64,000 bases of DNA from Trogon surrucura (lineage: Eukaryota > Chordata > Aves > Trogoniformes > Trogonidae), in assembly GCA_020746105.1 (NCBI GenBank), contig CM036628.1, positions 20,541,191-20,605,190 of the forward strand. Reading direction: 5' to 3'. The position numbers were made by a program, and so were the translations under genes. Under the pieces are notes generated by a model that did no database searches, had not been told where the DNA came from, and saw nothing but the letters and a program-made list of their open reading frames with translations. This document shows positions 11,477 through 26,400 of the stretch, one piece after another. Position 1 is the first letter of the stretch. Every line of letters starts with the position of its first letter.

Positions 11477-14400
11477 CTGTCACGCCTCAGCCCTGGCTTC
11501 TGAGGAAGGTGCCCATTTCTGTGAACCGAGCCCAGGAACGCTTCTCATTTCTATCTCTTTACACAAGTACAACAGCCCTGCGTGTCATGTCTGCCCTCCG
11601 TTCTCCCACACAACTCTCCTGCTGGTACAGATGTCCTGCTTCTCTGCTTTCCTCCTCCCACCCTCACCTGGCTTTTTCCCTCTGGTCTCCTTCAACCCTC
11701 CTAAAAGCCCTTCTCTGTTCCAAGTTTTTTCTCTTTTTTTTTGCCAGTACTTTTGTCTCCTTGTCCTCCTCAGTTCTGGAGACCTTTATCTTATGCAGAT
11801 CCCCTTCTTTCAATTTGGAACCAAATAACTAAAAGGTGTGAAAGTGGGGAGAAAAAAGAGTTTTGTTCTTGTGAACCTCAAAGGAGAAAAAACTTGGCTT
11901 AGGTTTGTGTTTTAACAGGTGATTTGTGGCTTTTTTTTCTCCTGCTGCCACCATCCTTTTGTTTAATTTTCTCAGTACCTGCCCAAGAGGGGTGTTTTGT
12001 TGCATGCCAGTAAGTCAGCTGAAGATGTACACCCAGTGTTGTCAGGAAGAAACCTTATTTTTACGGGGGTATTTTAGAGCTTATTCGGGCAAACGAGGGG
12101 AGCTGCTTGCAGCAGTAAATCGGAACAGAACACGAATGCCCGGGAATAGCTGCTGTTATGTGATGGCTTGAAGATCTGGCAAAGCAGAGGTGTTCTCACC
12201 CTCCCACTCAGCTGCTTAGCTCTGTTCCTTCTCTTACCTTGTGCTTTTCTTTCCGAACACAGGATGGCAGTACAAGCTTCGAGCACTAATTGGAATATTT
12301 AATTTTGAGAATAACTGGAAGCAAACTTTTTTTTTTCCTTACAGTAGCTTGTAAGAGGTGAAAGAAGTATTTATTCCCCCACACCTAAATATCTTGTATT
12401 TCTATGTGGAAATGCAATCTATTCCTTGTACTTCCTCTTTAATTCGGTTCTACCCTTATGGCTGAATTTTCTTCAGGTGCTGTGTCCTATTGCTTGGAAT
12501 CACAAAGGGGTTTGTGCAAGACAGTGCTTCCCTTGTGTAGATAAAGCAGGTTTGGGGATTTTACTGACAGATTAGTCTAGCTTGGGACAGTGCAGTGGTA
12601 AAAGCGATTTTTGGCATTAGAATAAAAACACTTCATCAAGGAATCTGTCAATCGTGCAGCAAAGGCAGCTCAGAGGAAGAGAGGACCTTCAGAAGCAGTT
12701 GTAGGGTAGAAATTCTTTCTATGAATACATGCTATGAGAATTTGGAGCGTCTTGGGCTAGCTCGGATAAGCAGCTTTTAAATGAGCTGGGTTTGAAGGGC
12801 CCTTATGAATTATTTTTTCCCCTCATCTTTACTTAGAAGAGTCAGGTGGGTGACAACAATGTGTTTTCCTCCAAAGATGCCCTCAGTTTCCTCCATCAGG
12901 TTAATTTGTGGAAGGCATCTCTCATTGTGATACCTTTTACTGATTTGAGCGTCTCATTCCGTCTTCCTCTCGCGTCCCGCGGCTGCCCTCTGGTGCTGCG
13001 GGGCTCTGAAACATGACTGGCCCATCACCAGGTCTCTGGCTGTCGCTAAGCAGGTTTACATCCAGACTTTGCAGCCTTGAGTTATGGTGAGTTTTGTTTA
13101 ATGCTGCCTACCTTCTGCTAATACTGCTTTCGAGGGCATGATCTAGGACCAGACTTAATTTAACAGCCTCTAACCCAGACACCATGTTGTTCTAACAGAC
13201 CTTTTTCTCTAAAAGATAATTTCTTACAACTATGTGTTCTTCACAAAATGCTTTACAGTTACCACCTGATTTGAGCTCTCTTGTTGACATAACTGTTTCA
13301 TCTGTGATACAATGAGAACTTTGCACAGGGGGGAAAAAACAGAAGATGTGGCTCGCTTCTCTATTCTTGCAGCAACCAAAACCATCCATGCTTATTCCCT
13401 TGTGTGGGATGAGGTTTTCGGTCCAGCAAGCCAGGCAACTGAAATAAATAATTTGGAAGTATCTTGTATTCACTCTTCCAAGCTTTCTGGCAGAGGTGTG
13501 GGAAAACAAACTGTTACTGGATTTAAAAATATGTCCTATAAAATCAAGATAAGGGGTAGGTTGAGGAGAAGCATTTGGAAGGCACCAGTTGCCAGGCAAT
13601 ATCCAGGTGGATTTTCATGAGCAGGTAGTGGGCTGAAAAGCCAGTACCAGGACTGATTTTACCTAAGAGTGGCATAAGACTCTGTAAGGAAGACCTGCCT
13701 AAGGGTGCGTGACGTGTGTGCTTGCAATGCAGCAAGTGCACCAAGGCAGGCTGCTAACAAACATGTTCCTTTCCAGGGTCCCCCTCCAGACACCAGGCAG
13801 AAAAGCGCTGGGATGACCCCCACACCCGATGGTGTCTCATCAGCCCTGCAACACACAAGGAGCAGCACCTGCCTGCGGATACCAGCCAGCATCTTCCTGC
13901 TTCTTGCCGAGCATCGTGCCTTTGGATCGGAGGTAAGGGCTCAGCTGCTGGTTATGTGAACCTCCTTTTTGGGTATACTGTGTTTTTATTGTTCATGAAA
14001 GCTGAAAGGAAAAGATGTTTCATGTTTTAGAGTCTTACTTGGAGATGGGATACTTTGCGCTTTTGTTTGTTGTGGTACCAAACGGGCCAGTGATGCTTAA
14101 GAGAACTGGGGAAGGCACATGGGAAGGTGCTTAGAAACAGCCCTGGGCGCTGTACTAGGCAGGTAGCCTAACCCCAGTTCTCTCGAGACATGTACCAGAG
14201 CTTTAAAGACCAAAGGAAAATACTGGCGTTGCCTAAGAACTAAGTTCTTGATGTTTTGAAATAATTGCACAGCAGTTGTCTCAAGCTCTGACACGAAATC
14301 GAATGCGTTGGCAGTGGTTTAGCATCAGGCACCTGGTAGGCTGACTGGCTGCCTGAAGCGAAACCCAGCGTACCTGGGTACTCACAGCCCAACTGCCTCC

Positions 14401-17400
14401 TTCCCACTGTTAGATTTAAGTGTTTGGGTTTTTGGAAGGGCAGAACAACGTTGTCAGCATTGAGCTCTGAAGGCGGAGGCTGCGGAAGTGCTTGTGTGTG
14501 AAGCCCCAGCGCTGGTGCAGGTAGTGGTTTGCTGCTTCAGGTGTCCAAACTGCAGGAGTTTGCAGACTCTGGATGTTATGCCTTGTTGGTTTGATTGTAC
14601 AGTTCGGTGTCTGGTGGTTTTGTTGTTGTCATTTGGAGGAAAAACTGCCTGTGTCATTTCCACGGTTTGGGAAAAACACCCTATGCAAACAGCCCCAGTT
14701 CTGATGCAGAAATACAGCATGCGAGGAACAGGCATCTCTGTGCAGCCCCGAGCTAGGGCTTGTTTCTTCCAAGTCTGTAATAGCTCAGGGCCAGTTCAGC
14801 AGAGAGCTCTCTAAGGCTAATATTTTTCTCCCCTCCTTTGGTTTTGGGGGATGGTTTTGGGAAAGTCTGGATGCAGTCTCTGAAGGCTGTGTTTGGGGTG
14901 TGCACCAGTCCTACCCTTGTCACACCTGGGTTGGGGCTGAAGCCACTGGTGGGGTTGTGCTTGTTCAGAAACCAGTGAAGGTGTGCGGCGTGCTGGGCAG
15001 GCTTCCTTCTGTGTATTTCTAAATGAGCACTAAAAATGTCAGTCCATCAGCTGACGGAGAAAATCTGGAGTGTTTAAAGCGAGAGTAGTTTCTTCGTTGG
15101 CAATCTCTCCTGATTCTTTGTCTGTCGATCAGTGCGACTATAAAAAAATAACTGCTTTGACATCAGGGACCCCAGCAGGGAAGACTGACTAAAAATATTT
15201 CTGCACAACTCTCCAAAGCATACACCCCTGAAAATAAAGCCTCCTCTGCTCTTGTCTTACACCTTTACCAGAAAGCTTGCCTTCTTCCATCAGGCAACAG
15301 AGTGGTTTAAGCAATATATGGATATGTAGGCCATCCAGTGATAGGAGATCAAGAATTTGCAGATTCTAAAGTGAAGGATTTTCACACTGGAGGAGTTTTT
15401 ACTTTAAGATAGGTCAAGCTTAAAAATAAGTCCAGTGCTCGTGTGTTTGGCATCAGGGTTTCCTGTAGAAATACTAATAATAAGGTATTTAAATAACGAC
15501 CTTTCCACTTTGTCAGCTTCCTCTGCTGTTCTGAAGTCAGCTTTAAAGGGTTGCTATGGAAATTTGAACTTGCCAGGCCATATGCATGGAATTAGAGTTT
15601 GAATCAAGAAACAAAAGGAACTGGATAAAAAGTCCTTTTTATCTGAATACACATCTTTAGCAGTGATCACTTGTAATCAAAATTCCTCCACGTTTTCCTG
15701 CTGCAGACACAAGACTTTGTGCCTGGCTGCCGTACAAGAGGAGCTAGCTCGAGCCTATTTTTTGTCACTATGGTGCTAGGAATAAATAGCCTTTTTTTAG
15801 GATGGTCTCCAAAATGCCACTAGAGCTTGCTAGCCAACACAGCATTATTCGACTTCTGAATTATCTGTGACCCTTTGTACTTCAGCATATCCTGCGTTTC
15901 CTTAGTTAAAATGTTGTTTTCCATGTGGGGATGGAGTTTCCTTCCTCACTTGCTTTTTGTGTTCCTGATGTGGACAGAAGAGCATGAATCTGAAACCTGC
16001 TATGTACCACCAGCTTTGCTTCCTGAGAAACTGCCTGGCAATCTCTGTGATCATTTGCTTTTAGCTGGCTGGTTCTTGAGGTCTGAAATTGTGTGAGACG
16101 CTGTGACACTGAGCTTCATTACACACACACACAAAAAAAAAAGACTGAGGAGATGGGGGGGAGTTGGGAGAATTGTTTTACTTATTCCTGTGAAATAACT
16201 GAGAGCGGGGAACTTTTTCCGTGGTGCAGTCAGGCTGCGCTGCTCTGTGCAAAGCAAGATATGACCTTGATCTGACTCGATTTTGATAAGCACCTCATGG
16301 TTCTGGCTTATAAAGCTGAGATGTGCGGCTTTCATCACCTCCGTAAGGTGCCTCTCGCCGAGCTACTGGCTCTGCACGCCGGGCCAAGCACATTTAAAAA
16401 TTAGCTGGTTGGATTCTTTCTGTGAATGCGTCCTTTAAGGTATCTCTGGAGCTTTGTAATGCGTTGTCGATGATACAGAGTCACCAAGCAGTGGCTCTGG
16501 TCGTTATCTGGAGCAGTCACACGTGGGCTATTGCAAAAGGAAAAAAAGGGGATGGGAGCAGTAAAAATATGCTCAATATGCTCACATTGGAGAGCACTGT
16601 GGAATACGCTCTTTCCCTTTAAACTCTGCAAGAAAAGGAAGTAAATTTGATCTCTGCTCCTTGCCCAGAGCCCTTAGTTTTTTCTCTGTAGCAGTCAAGT
16701 GAGACAAAGCCAGTAAAAATATATCCTGTTCTAGCCATTGGTCTCGCCCCGCTCCAGCTGCAACTGTCTGTTTAGCCTTACCCGATGAACCTTTACGGCT
16801 GGAGCTTGGGCTGTGAAACTGAGCAGCTTTATGAGGAACCTCTTTAAATCTCCTGTGCTACCTGTCTCCCCCGGTGAAATATTTAGCAGAAGAGCAAGGG
16901 AAAGAGCAGTCCAGGAGAGAGGCGTGAAAACACCACGGGCAGCGGCTGCTGAGAAAAAGTCACAGTTTGCTTGTGGAGCCCCGCATGGTGCCTGCTTACA
17001 TTTCCTGTTTGAAGCCCAGAGATGAAGATGGTGTTGATCACCGTTACCAGATAAAGATCGTTTCTAATGGTGAGGCAGCAGAGCTGAGCAGCACTGCATG
17101 GGTCAGGCTGATGGTACTGTTTGCTCTCCCATTCTGTCAAGCATCCAGGAGCACTTTTCTCTGAGATTGGGACTTTTAACCAGTTCTTATTTCCCCAAAC
17201 GTATCTCTCGTCAGGATGGGAGCTCTTGCCTTGGATTCTCCCTAAATACAGACAGAAAGAGAGACAAAACCTACTTCTGAGAGCTCCCACGCATGAGATG
17301 AGTCTTTCTTGAACCAGAGGGCAATTCCAGCTGTAGCTGTTAACACCACAAATTTCTTTGTGTAATCAGCATCTTGTTCCATACATCTGCTGTAGACATT

Positions 17401-20400
17401 CACTCACAGCGTTTCCTTTCTCACCCAGATGTCCTTTTTTGCACCGTGATACCTCAGTGTGTGTTTTTGCTGTAAGTGCTCCCTGTGGCTGTGTCTGCAC
17501 CGCAGCAGCGCTGGGGCCGAGCCTTCGGCTCCCTGAAATCCTGCCAATCCCTAATCTGCAGCCCAAGGGACTTTGGCACCTACCTCTCACAAAGACCCTT
17601 GGTATCCTGCACCTCTGTGCACGCCCCAGCTCCTCCTATTTGTATTTCCCTGATTAGGGCTCATCTGCTGTGGAGTTTCTGCAGATGTTTCTTTATTTAG
17701 ACCACACTTTATGAAAGGAAGGAAAGGAGAGACACATGCAGAGGAAGGAGGTGTGTTTCACAGCATCACTTACGCCGAAGCGGCTCCGATGCCAGGAAAA
17801 TGTGCACATTGCTCGTAATTCTTTTCGTCCCGTTTGTTCTTTCCTCCTAATCACCCCCCTCCAAAAAAAAAAACCCATCACCAATTGGAATTCCTCGCTT
17901 CCTTACTTACTAATTAAATCTCTCTGCCCATAATAAACCAAGAAGGTCTATCAATGAGGGCAGTATGTGGTCAAACGATGGTTGGAACGGCTCAGCAGGA
18001 AATATGGTAGGAAAATACGACTTCAGCAGCTTAGCAGGCTTTATTTTTAGGGCGCGTGAGCTTGTTTAACTCTCGGATGTGAACTGCCAAATATCTATTG
18101 TTGTCAGATGGCTCGTGTCCCACCAGGCCAAGTGAAACTGGTGACTCACGGGCAAGGAGGAATTGCTTTGGTAACGCATTGTGATTTTTTTTTTTAAAAT
18201 TATTTTTTTTTCCTTCCCTCCTCCAGTCTAAGATGTCGAAGATGATAAAACCTCCAGCCTAAGAAGGTAAAACTTGTTTGTAAAACTAGCTTCCAGCTTG
18301 TTCTGGTTTTGAAAGTGTCCTGTTTGTAATCAAAAAGCCATTGTGTTGCAAAATTGCTTGAAAAGCACCTGATGTATCAGAGTTGGGTGCTTTTTGCAGT
18401 TGACGTGGGCTGTCTCTGCTTGTGCTCGGGGCTGGCCAGGTACAAGCCAAGCCCTGAACGGAAACCACAAGGACGTGTTAGCTCAGCGTCGGGCCTTGGC
18501 CAGCAACCCCTGCTGAGAGCTGGGATTTATTAAACCTGGCCTGTGGTGCTGTGCTGAGGCAGGGACAGAGCTTTCAGGTGTGAGGCTGGCAAGTGGAGCC
18601 AGCTTGGCAAGTGGATGGAAATCCTGTGCAAGATCCAAGTCCGTATGTTCGAGGAAATTCGTGTTCCTACTCCAGCATGCAGCCTCTCGCCCTCAGCCTT
18701 CCTCTTCCCACATCCTCACCCTCCTCTCTAGTACAAGCTACTCCTAGAAGTCCCTGAATTAGTTCCTTGAGATACACACACGCAGAATTATCTTGGACTC
18801 CTCACTGCTCACCCTCCTGCCCTTTCGGCTCTTTAAAGCGTCCTGTGTGGTCAGGTACTAGCTGAGATATGGCGAGAGCGTCTAGAGATGAGAAAACCTC
18901 ATGGCATTTCTGGTGGTTTTGTCTTACTGCACGCTCTGAAGCAGATCAGGGGTCTGGTGCCATGCAGGACCTCACTTTGAGCACTCCCATGTCTCACAAC
19001 CAGGTGTGCAGCTACTCCATGGTAGGTCTGGATGTAGCAGAGCTGGAACGCAGCAAGACTGACTTTGGTTTTCTGTTGGGTTTTGTTGCTTGCTTTTTTT
19101 TTTTTTTTGAAGGTTGTCTCTTCAGGCTTTTGCAGCACCTTGCAAAGATCGTGCGAGTTCACTCGAAAGTTATTTAGAAGGAACCAAGCTTGTGAAACTT
19201 TTTAATCCTGTTACCGCAGCCGCCGAGAGGTTCCCCTACACCTGAGCTTTCTCTTCTGTGTTCGCAGGCACGAGGCATTGCTGTCTGGTAGCTGTTCAGG
19301 CACTAAGGACATAAACTTGCCGAAATATGCTCGAGCCTGCTTCTTAAAAGGAGTGACAGGTCTCTCACTTTAATGCAACATCTTTTTCTATAGGTCTCAT
19401 CGATGTGCAAAAAGATGAACGGCCTTAGCAGGTGAAACAATTGAAAGCTTATTTAGTAGCCTGCTACAGTGTGATGCTTCTGCTTAATCAGGCTCGTATT
19501 GGTTTAATTTTTGGTGACTTAGGTACTGAAGAGTCTGTTACAAGTTCATGGCTTACTAAATACAGGAGTTTACTGTTCATTTTACTTTTAAAGAACTTAC
19601 TCATTGTGATTTTCTTGCTCTAGTATGTCCTTGGGCCCCTCACTAAAGTGTTAGATCACCCAAAGTCTGAGGTTTTGGTGTCAGACAAATACTCGTGACT
19701 TTTTTTTTTTTTTTTTTTACAAATCCTTGAATAGCCAAAATGTCCAGTCCCGCAGGTTTTATATCAGTCAAAGTCTGGCTCAAGGCCATGGAAGTCTGTC
19801 ACATGCAAGGACTCCTCCGGAACTCAGGCAATTGTTCTCACTGCTTGACAGTGCTTATACTGATTTATTTTTTTTTTCCCCTCTGGCCTTTTGACTGATC
19901 CGTACGCTTAGGCTGTCCTGCTTTGTCTAACTGGAATAAAGTGATAACCGTCCCTCCTCAGCTGCAGGTTTCCTGATAACTGCCAAGGATGCTTTTAACA
20001 GTATTGTTTGTGGGTTTGCTTTGTTGTTTTTCTTCCAATGCTATGTCAGCAGAAGGCACTCTGATGTTATGAGAGCTGGAGTGCAAACCCAAACAGGTTA
20101 AGATAACTAAATAAAAATGGAGCCGTGAGCCAGGCTCTCAAAGCAAGGAAGGCGATTGTTTGCTGGGGGATGTGTGCAGCCAGCTAAGCTAAGCAGCGTG
20201 AATGGTGTGTGCAATGGATTAATTGCCCTATTGAACGGCGAAATAGCGTTTGGTGAGGTGCTGGTCTTATCAGGTAGGGAGTTTGAATGCTCAGGCGCTG
20301 TATTTAAGACTTCACATGGGAATCAAAATCCACCTTACCCTTGATTCTGGGAGATGGACTCTGTGACGTGCTGACCTGAGCTGCAGGATTGGCTTTAGAA

Positions 20401-23400
20401 GTTCCCACCGTCCTACCCCCACGGACACCCTTGTGTCGTGCCAGCACAGGCGTTAATGAGATAAAGCTGTTAACAGGAACCTGGTTACATGATCCAGGTT
20501 AAAAATAACCCCCTCTTTTGGGGAGACATAGTGGGAAAGAGAGTTATATTTAAACCAGTTCACTGCAGTGATCTGGTAGATGCTGTGACCTCCCAAGCAG
20601 TTGTTGCTCAAGGGCAGTGGAAGAGCCAGAGAAGGGTGTGGGGAGAGGAGCGGGTGGCAGCCTCCAGAATCTTTCATTGTCCTCCACCCCTCAAAAAAAA
20701 CCGACCCAAAGAGAGATAATTGAACTAGGAACTCTGGTTTCAGAGAGCATCAACTAACCAACAGGGGTTGTGTTTAAAGGGGAAGTTGTAGGAAAAAATA
20801 TTTGGGAATGCGAGTGACTTACATCTATCTCATCGACCCTCGTTTCTACCCGTGCTCCCTAGCTGATGGGCTCATTTGTGATGATGAGAACACAGGGGAA
20901 CAAGACAGGAAGCTGAACTGCCAAAAGGCATCCGTATTTATAACCAACATCCTGACAAATGGGTCTTACCAACATCCCTCTTTCTCTGGGTTTCGGGTGG
21001 CTCTATGGCAGAGGTATGTCTTCTCACACACACAAGTGGGAGTAGGGCTGGAAAAAAGAACTTGTTTTGGTGAACAATGCTGAGTGAAGATGCATTTCGA
21101 ATTATATAATTTGCAATGCAAAATCTTTAGCTTAGCAAAGGAATCTTAATAGGAACCCTTGGCCCCTGGCTCTGTGGCTTCCCAGCTGTCCATGTGCCAA
21201 GTGCCCACTGCCAGCAGTGAAAACAGCCTAACCCAGGACCAGAAACAGAAACCGCCTTCTCCAGATACTACTGCAAGAAGAGCATTGATGTGACTGCTGG
21301 ACTTGAGGTTGAAACTTGTCCTTTGATAAATCTGAACGGTTTTCCTGCACAAATCTGAAAATGAATCCAGGTTGTCTCATATGGCTTCCTGGGTCTGGCT
21401 GCAGTCGGGCAGTTACATGCATGGCTTTGTGCTGGGTGTGAGAAGTCATTTTGCCCACTTGATATTGTTCCTGTGCAGGAAGTCTCATTTCTCTTCTGAC
21501 AGCTCTCTGTGTGACTGAATTTCAAGTCCATTGTAACCTCAAGCTCTATGCGAGTGGTGCTGATCGTGCTGTTTATACCAGAAAATATTCTCTCGGTAAA
21601 ACATCTTTGCTGCCTTACCCGGAGCAGCGTGGTCAACACCTGACCTTGCTGGATCCTGCTTGATGCTTACACAAAACTTGTTGAGTCCAGGTTTTGAGCC
21701 TGTTACTGCACAGGTTCTGCACAGGGATGTAATGGGCCGTGACGGAGCGCACTAGGATTTGCAGTGTTGGTAAGGGCAGGATGTCACTGTTGGAACCGAG
21801 GATAACTTTGTTACAGAGGTCACCCAAGTTGGAAATTTTAAAAGTGTTTTCCAGCTCATGACTCTATATCTGGGCAGCAGAAAGCCATTCTCCCTGTGAT
21901 AGCTGTGTGCTGGCCCAATGCTGTGCCACGGGCATCTCTGCTTAAAGCACTTTCCCCAGCTCCCTAATACAGCTGATATTGATTCAGTATGTAAAATAAC
22001 ACTTGTGCTGTGCAGGAGCTGCTGCATCAGCATTTTCAAGTGGGCTGTGTATTTCTCCTTGTTTAAGAGCTCGGTGCTCAGTTTTGCTGAACGTGTTTTT
22101 TCTGCCATCTCACTTTGAGATAACGGCTCGACACCAGGTTTGGGAGCAGCCCGGTCCTTCCAGCGCTCAGAAGGTATTTCAAGATTCATCATATTCCGTC
22201 AGTGTGGGGACACAAATTTTGTGCCGTGGCCAAGTTTGAAATTAATGTGTAACATCCAAAACACTGACTCTAGAAAGACATTTTTCCTTAGAGAAGGTAT
22301 CTGCCCTCTCTCTTTCTTTTTGGGTCGAGTGTGCTGTAGCAGTAAAACTCCTTCCAGCAAGGCACAAGAAATAGGAAATAGGAGGGTGAAAGAGGGACTG
22401 CAAACACTGAAGGGAGGCACAAGCAGGGGCAGAAGGTGTTTTTGGCCGCTCAAGCTCTTTGTCATCCCGTGCAGGGCAGAAAGATGGGAACTCATGGAGA
22501 TGAATTAATTAAAATAGTTTCAGTGACAACAGATTGGGTGTTATCTGTCAGCTGTGGTCTTAAAATGCTGACTCTCTTAAGTGATTTAGAAAACGAGTTC
22601 CAGGAAAGTGTTCTGTGACTGCAGAGGCAATCGAGTTTAATGATACATTGCCTCAGAAGCTGGGGGATTAGTAAAAATCAACAAAAAGGAATAACTGGTT
22701 TCCCATACTTATAGTTTCCAGGAAGTTTTCCATGTGTGCTGGACGTACCTGGAGTTTCTGAAGAGGTCTATAGCAAAGCTTTAAATATTTTTCCAGTTAA
22801 TATGTATATTTATAGGAGTTGGACTAAATGAGCACACTCACACGTACTGTTTTTCTGGGGGGGAACCAACCACCAACTTTCCTTTTCCGTTATACACACA
22901 CGTGCACACGAACATAAAAGAGCAAATGGTGCAAAACCTGCCCGTTGTTCAGCTCTATACAATATTTACATCAGTCAAAGTTCCCCCCAGGCAGAGAAAA
23001 GCTAGCACAGGGTTTTTCTTAAGTACTGAACGGTTAAGTATTCTGGGAAAACATAACCACAGCGACCCTAAAGAGAAACCACAGGACTCCTCCTTGTGTC
23101 AATGTTTTAGGTGTGTGTCCATCCGGTCGTCTTCTGCATGGAAGTTAAAGATATAAAACCTAGAAGAGCCAGCAGTGTTAAAAGTTATTTTCAAGTCAAG
23201 TAGATCTTCCTCACTGCCCAGGCTCTTTGAGTGCCTCGTCTTGAGTCTCCCACAGATTGAGTTTTCCAACCAAGGTGTCTCCACAGCACAGCGTCTAGGG
23301 GACAGTTTGAGTTACGATCCTTAGGAGTGTGTCACAGAGCGATCGCGTGACTCCAACCCAGACAGGACTCTGGGGGGTAAGCTCAAGGTCAGCATTCAGA

Positions 23401-26400
23401 AGCTAAAATTACAGCTTTTTCTGGCATTAGGGAGGGGAAACAGTGCTTGGACTTCCTATGCAGAACAGCTCTGCCTCTGTAATTAATGCAGAGCAGCATA
23501 ATCTGCTTACTGAAATGAGGACTGTTTTGTTTCTGCTCTTAAATCCTACCCAGAGAGCTATTCACAGTCTCTCTTTTTTGGACGCAGCCAAAGCTTTGGG
23601 CTCTGCTGCTCCCCTCCAGTTCCCTCACGCCTCCTGCTTTTGGTATCTCCAAACGGAGCACTGGCTAGACGTGCTTTCACCGCAGCCACTGTTGCCTCCT
23701 GTTCCTCTTCTGAGGCAGCATTTCCAACACAGTAATTTCCTGCCTGTTTTTACAGCAAACTCACCCCCTGGGATTGACGTGGAAAGCTTCTGGGGAGCTC
23801 TTTAGGGACCCTGGCCTTTGAGAAGGTCATCGTGAGCAGCCTTGTAATTGCACGTGCAGCACAGGAGCTTTTCATCCTTCTTACTTAACTGGCTTTTAGA
23901 CGCCACTTGTGCTGCCTCCTTGCTCTTGCATTTCATAGGCTTGAGCCTGGGTGGTTTTCACTGATTCTATAAAGCTAGTGAAGATTTATGTCATCCCGCA
24001 AACACTTGGCACCTTTCATCTGATGCAGAGCCTGTTGTGTTACTCGGAAAAACCTACCCTGAGAGGAGAGGCTCTCCTGGTGACTGTACTACAAAGCCCT
24101 GCTTCCTCCTGTCGTGACATCTAGCAAGAAAACTCAGGTTCTTGTGGCATTTTGTGCCTGTGTGCATACACAGAGGTGTGGGCAGAGGTTTTGACACTGC
24201 CCTCCAGAGCTTCAGCTGTGCAGCAGGGCAATGAGCTGCAAGCTAGATGAAAGCACTGACTTCTAATTAATGTGACTTTTGCTTATAAACTCATAGTTCT
24301 GGTACATGCTATTTGCTGACAATAGCCCTTTGTCAGAGTGGAGAAGGAACACTCAGCTACACCTCAGCCAGAAAAACTGTGAATCCACTTTTACCGCCAC
24401 CTCTCCTGCCAGCTTGGCTTTACCAACATCTGAAAAACTGCTTTTCCTCTCTCTGAATGCATAATTGGTTATTTATACGCAAACCATAGAGCATTTACTT
24501 GGTATACCTGACCTAGAAAAAAGATTAGTCAAGAACTGTCCTACCAGATGTGAGTGTCAGTCAACATATGATCTCCATATAATTTATAAGGTATTAAATT
24601 ACAAAATAATGAACCTTTTCAGTCGGCGTTTTGGCGCGGGATGATAGTGTTACGTTTTATGGGAGAATACCGACCGCAGCTCTTGCCCCATAAAACTGCA
24701 AACAGAAATTTGTAAGCATTGGCACTAGTTTTGCTTAGAAAAAGACACCCATTATGCTCGGATTACAGTTAAGCTGTGTACATACAGCCTGGAGGCTGTC
24801 CAGTCACACGCAGTTCTTTCCCCCCGCCTCTCCTCCCTTTTAACATTTCCTTAAGAAGCCTAGACAGTGGTTTCTAGGTTAGATTTATTTTTCTTCCCCT
24901 GGATTTAACTAGAGGAAGGTCTGTGGAGCACAGAGCAGAAGGTCTTCCAGGATTCTTGCAAACAAGATATTCCTCTGCTGTCAGCTCTGAGGTGCTGGGA
25001 TCGCCGCTGAGCAACCACCGTGTGTGAGAACAGCCCCGTCCCACGAAGCTTCCAAACATCCCGTAACGCGGGAATCGCATCTTTTTATGCTTCTTGCTTG
25101 CAAGTGGAAAGAAGCAGCTTTAAAACTAAGATTTATAAGCTGACAGGTATATGTCGCCCAGCGAGAGCAAACCGGCATGTAAACACGTTTCTTGTCTCCC
25201 TCTGTAAAACTGAAATAATCAATGATTTTGCCGTGGATAAGAGCACTCGCATACTGTATATTTTTCTTGCAAATGGGAAGATGGTTTTAAATGCACCCTC
25301 AGCTTTTTAGTGAATCCTTCCCTCTCCCCTCCCTGAAGATGGAGCTCCTGTCTCATTAAGTAGGATTTTTAACAACCACTCAACAGCAGGGCAGCAGAAG
25401 GGGTTGTTGCTTAGCACAGCTTAGGGTTGCTGATGGTTTCACAAGCCCTCCTCCTGGCTTGGCAGCCCTGTGGTGCGAAGGACGCACCTGCAAAACCTTG
25501 CTTGTGTCGAAGCCTCTCAAATCCTTCTCGCCTCGCTTTGCGTTTTGATCTGAAGTCAGAGAAACAGCTCCTCTGAAACACATATGTCTTATGGCAAGTG
25601 TTGAAACGGTCTCACTGACCGAAGGAAATAGGAATATTTTTTTTAAAAGCCCTCTCAACAGCCTGGTTCAGGCCTGCGTGGGAAGGAAGGGGCACAGCAC
25701 TGGATTTCAAACGGCAAATGCTGATGCTTCTTAAGACACAGCTCGTTGCTTCTGCTGGAGGTGAGCTTTCCGCAGCTGCTGACAAATTCACCGTCGCTGA
25801 CCAGACCCTTGTCCTGCCGCATCCACCTCCTCCCACCAACTGGTCTGAACAATCTTCCTTTCCACGTTTTGTTTCTGCTCCAAAGTGGTGGTGCCCGATG
25901 TATGGGAAATATCTCCTGAGCCAGTCCGGTGTGCAAGCTTCTAGTAAATCAAGCTGTAACTCAAGGCTGAGATATAATGCTTAGCTGCTTTCCTACTCCC
26001 TGCACGCAACGAGTTGATCGTACCCTTTGCTGCAGTAAGAGCCAAAAGCCGGGGCACTAGACAAGTGACCGTTATTTTAGGGCTAAAATAGGATGATCTC
26101 TGGGGTCCGTCTTAGGCTTAGTAAGCAACTGGCTTTTTTTTTTTTTATTCAAAGTGAATGCAGGGCTAGATAAATATTCCTTTCAAAGCATTAATATTTT
26201 TTGCCGCTGAATTTTTTTCACACTTCAAAAACTTTTGGCTGCTTTAACTAGTAATCACAGTCAGTCTGTAGCTCTCAGCGTCTCATGAGGCTTGATCCGA
26301 GAGACATAAGATAAATAGTTTAGTAGAAAACATCTGTTCAATTAATAATTAATGTCTTTTTTTTCTTTCTTTTTTTTGGCAACGTAGTCCTAGAGTAGCT

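Noticed and set aside
10983..11828. Plus-strand frame of 281 codons
   Set aside because: Its middle is the antisense of a CR1 fragment (11215-11476); the rest has no known domain.
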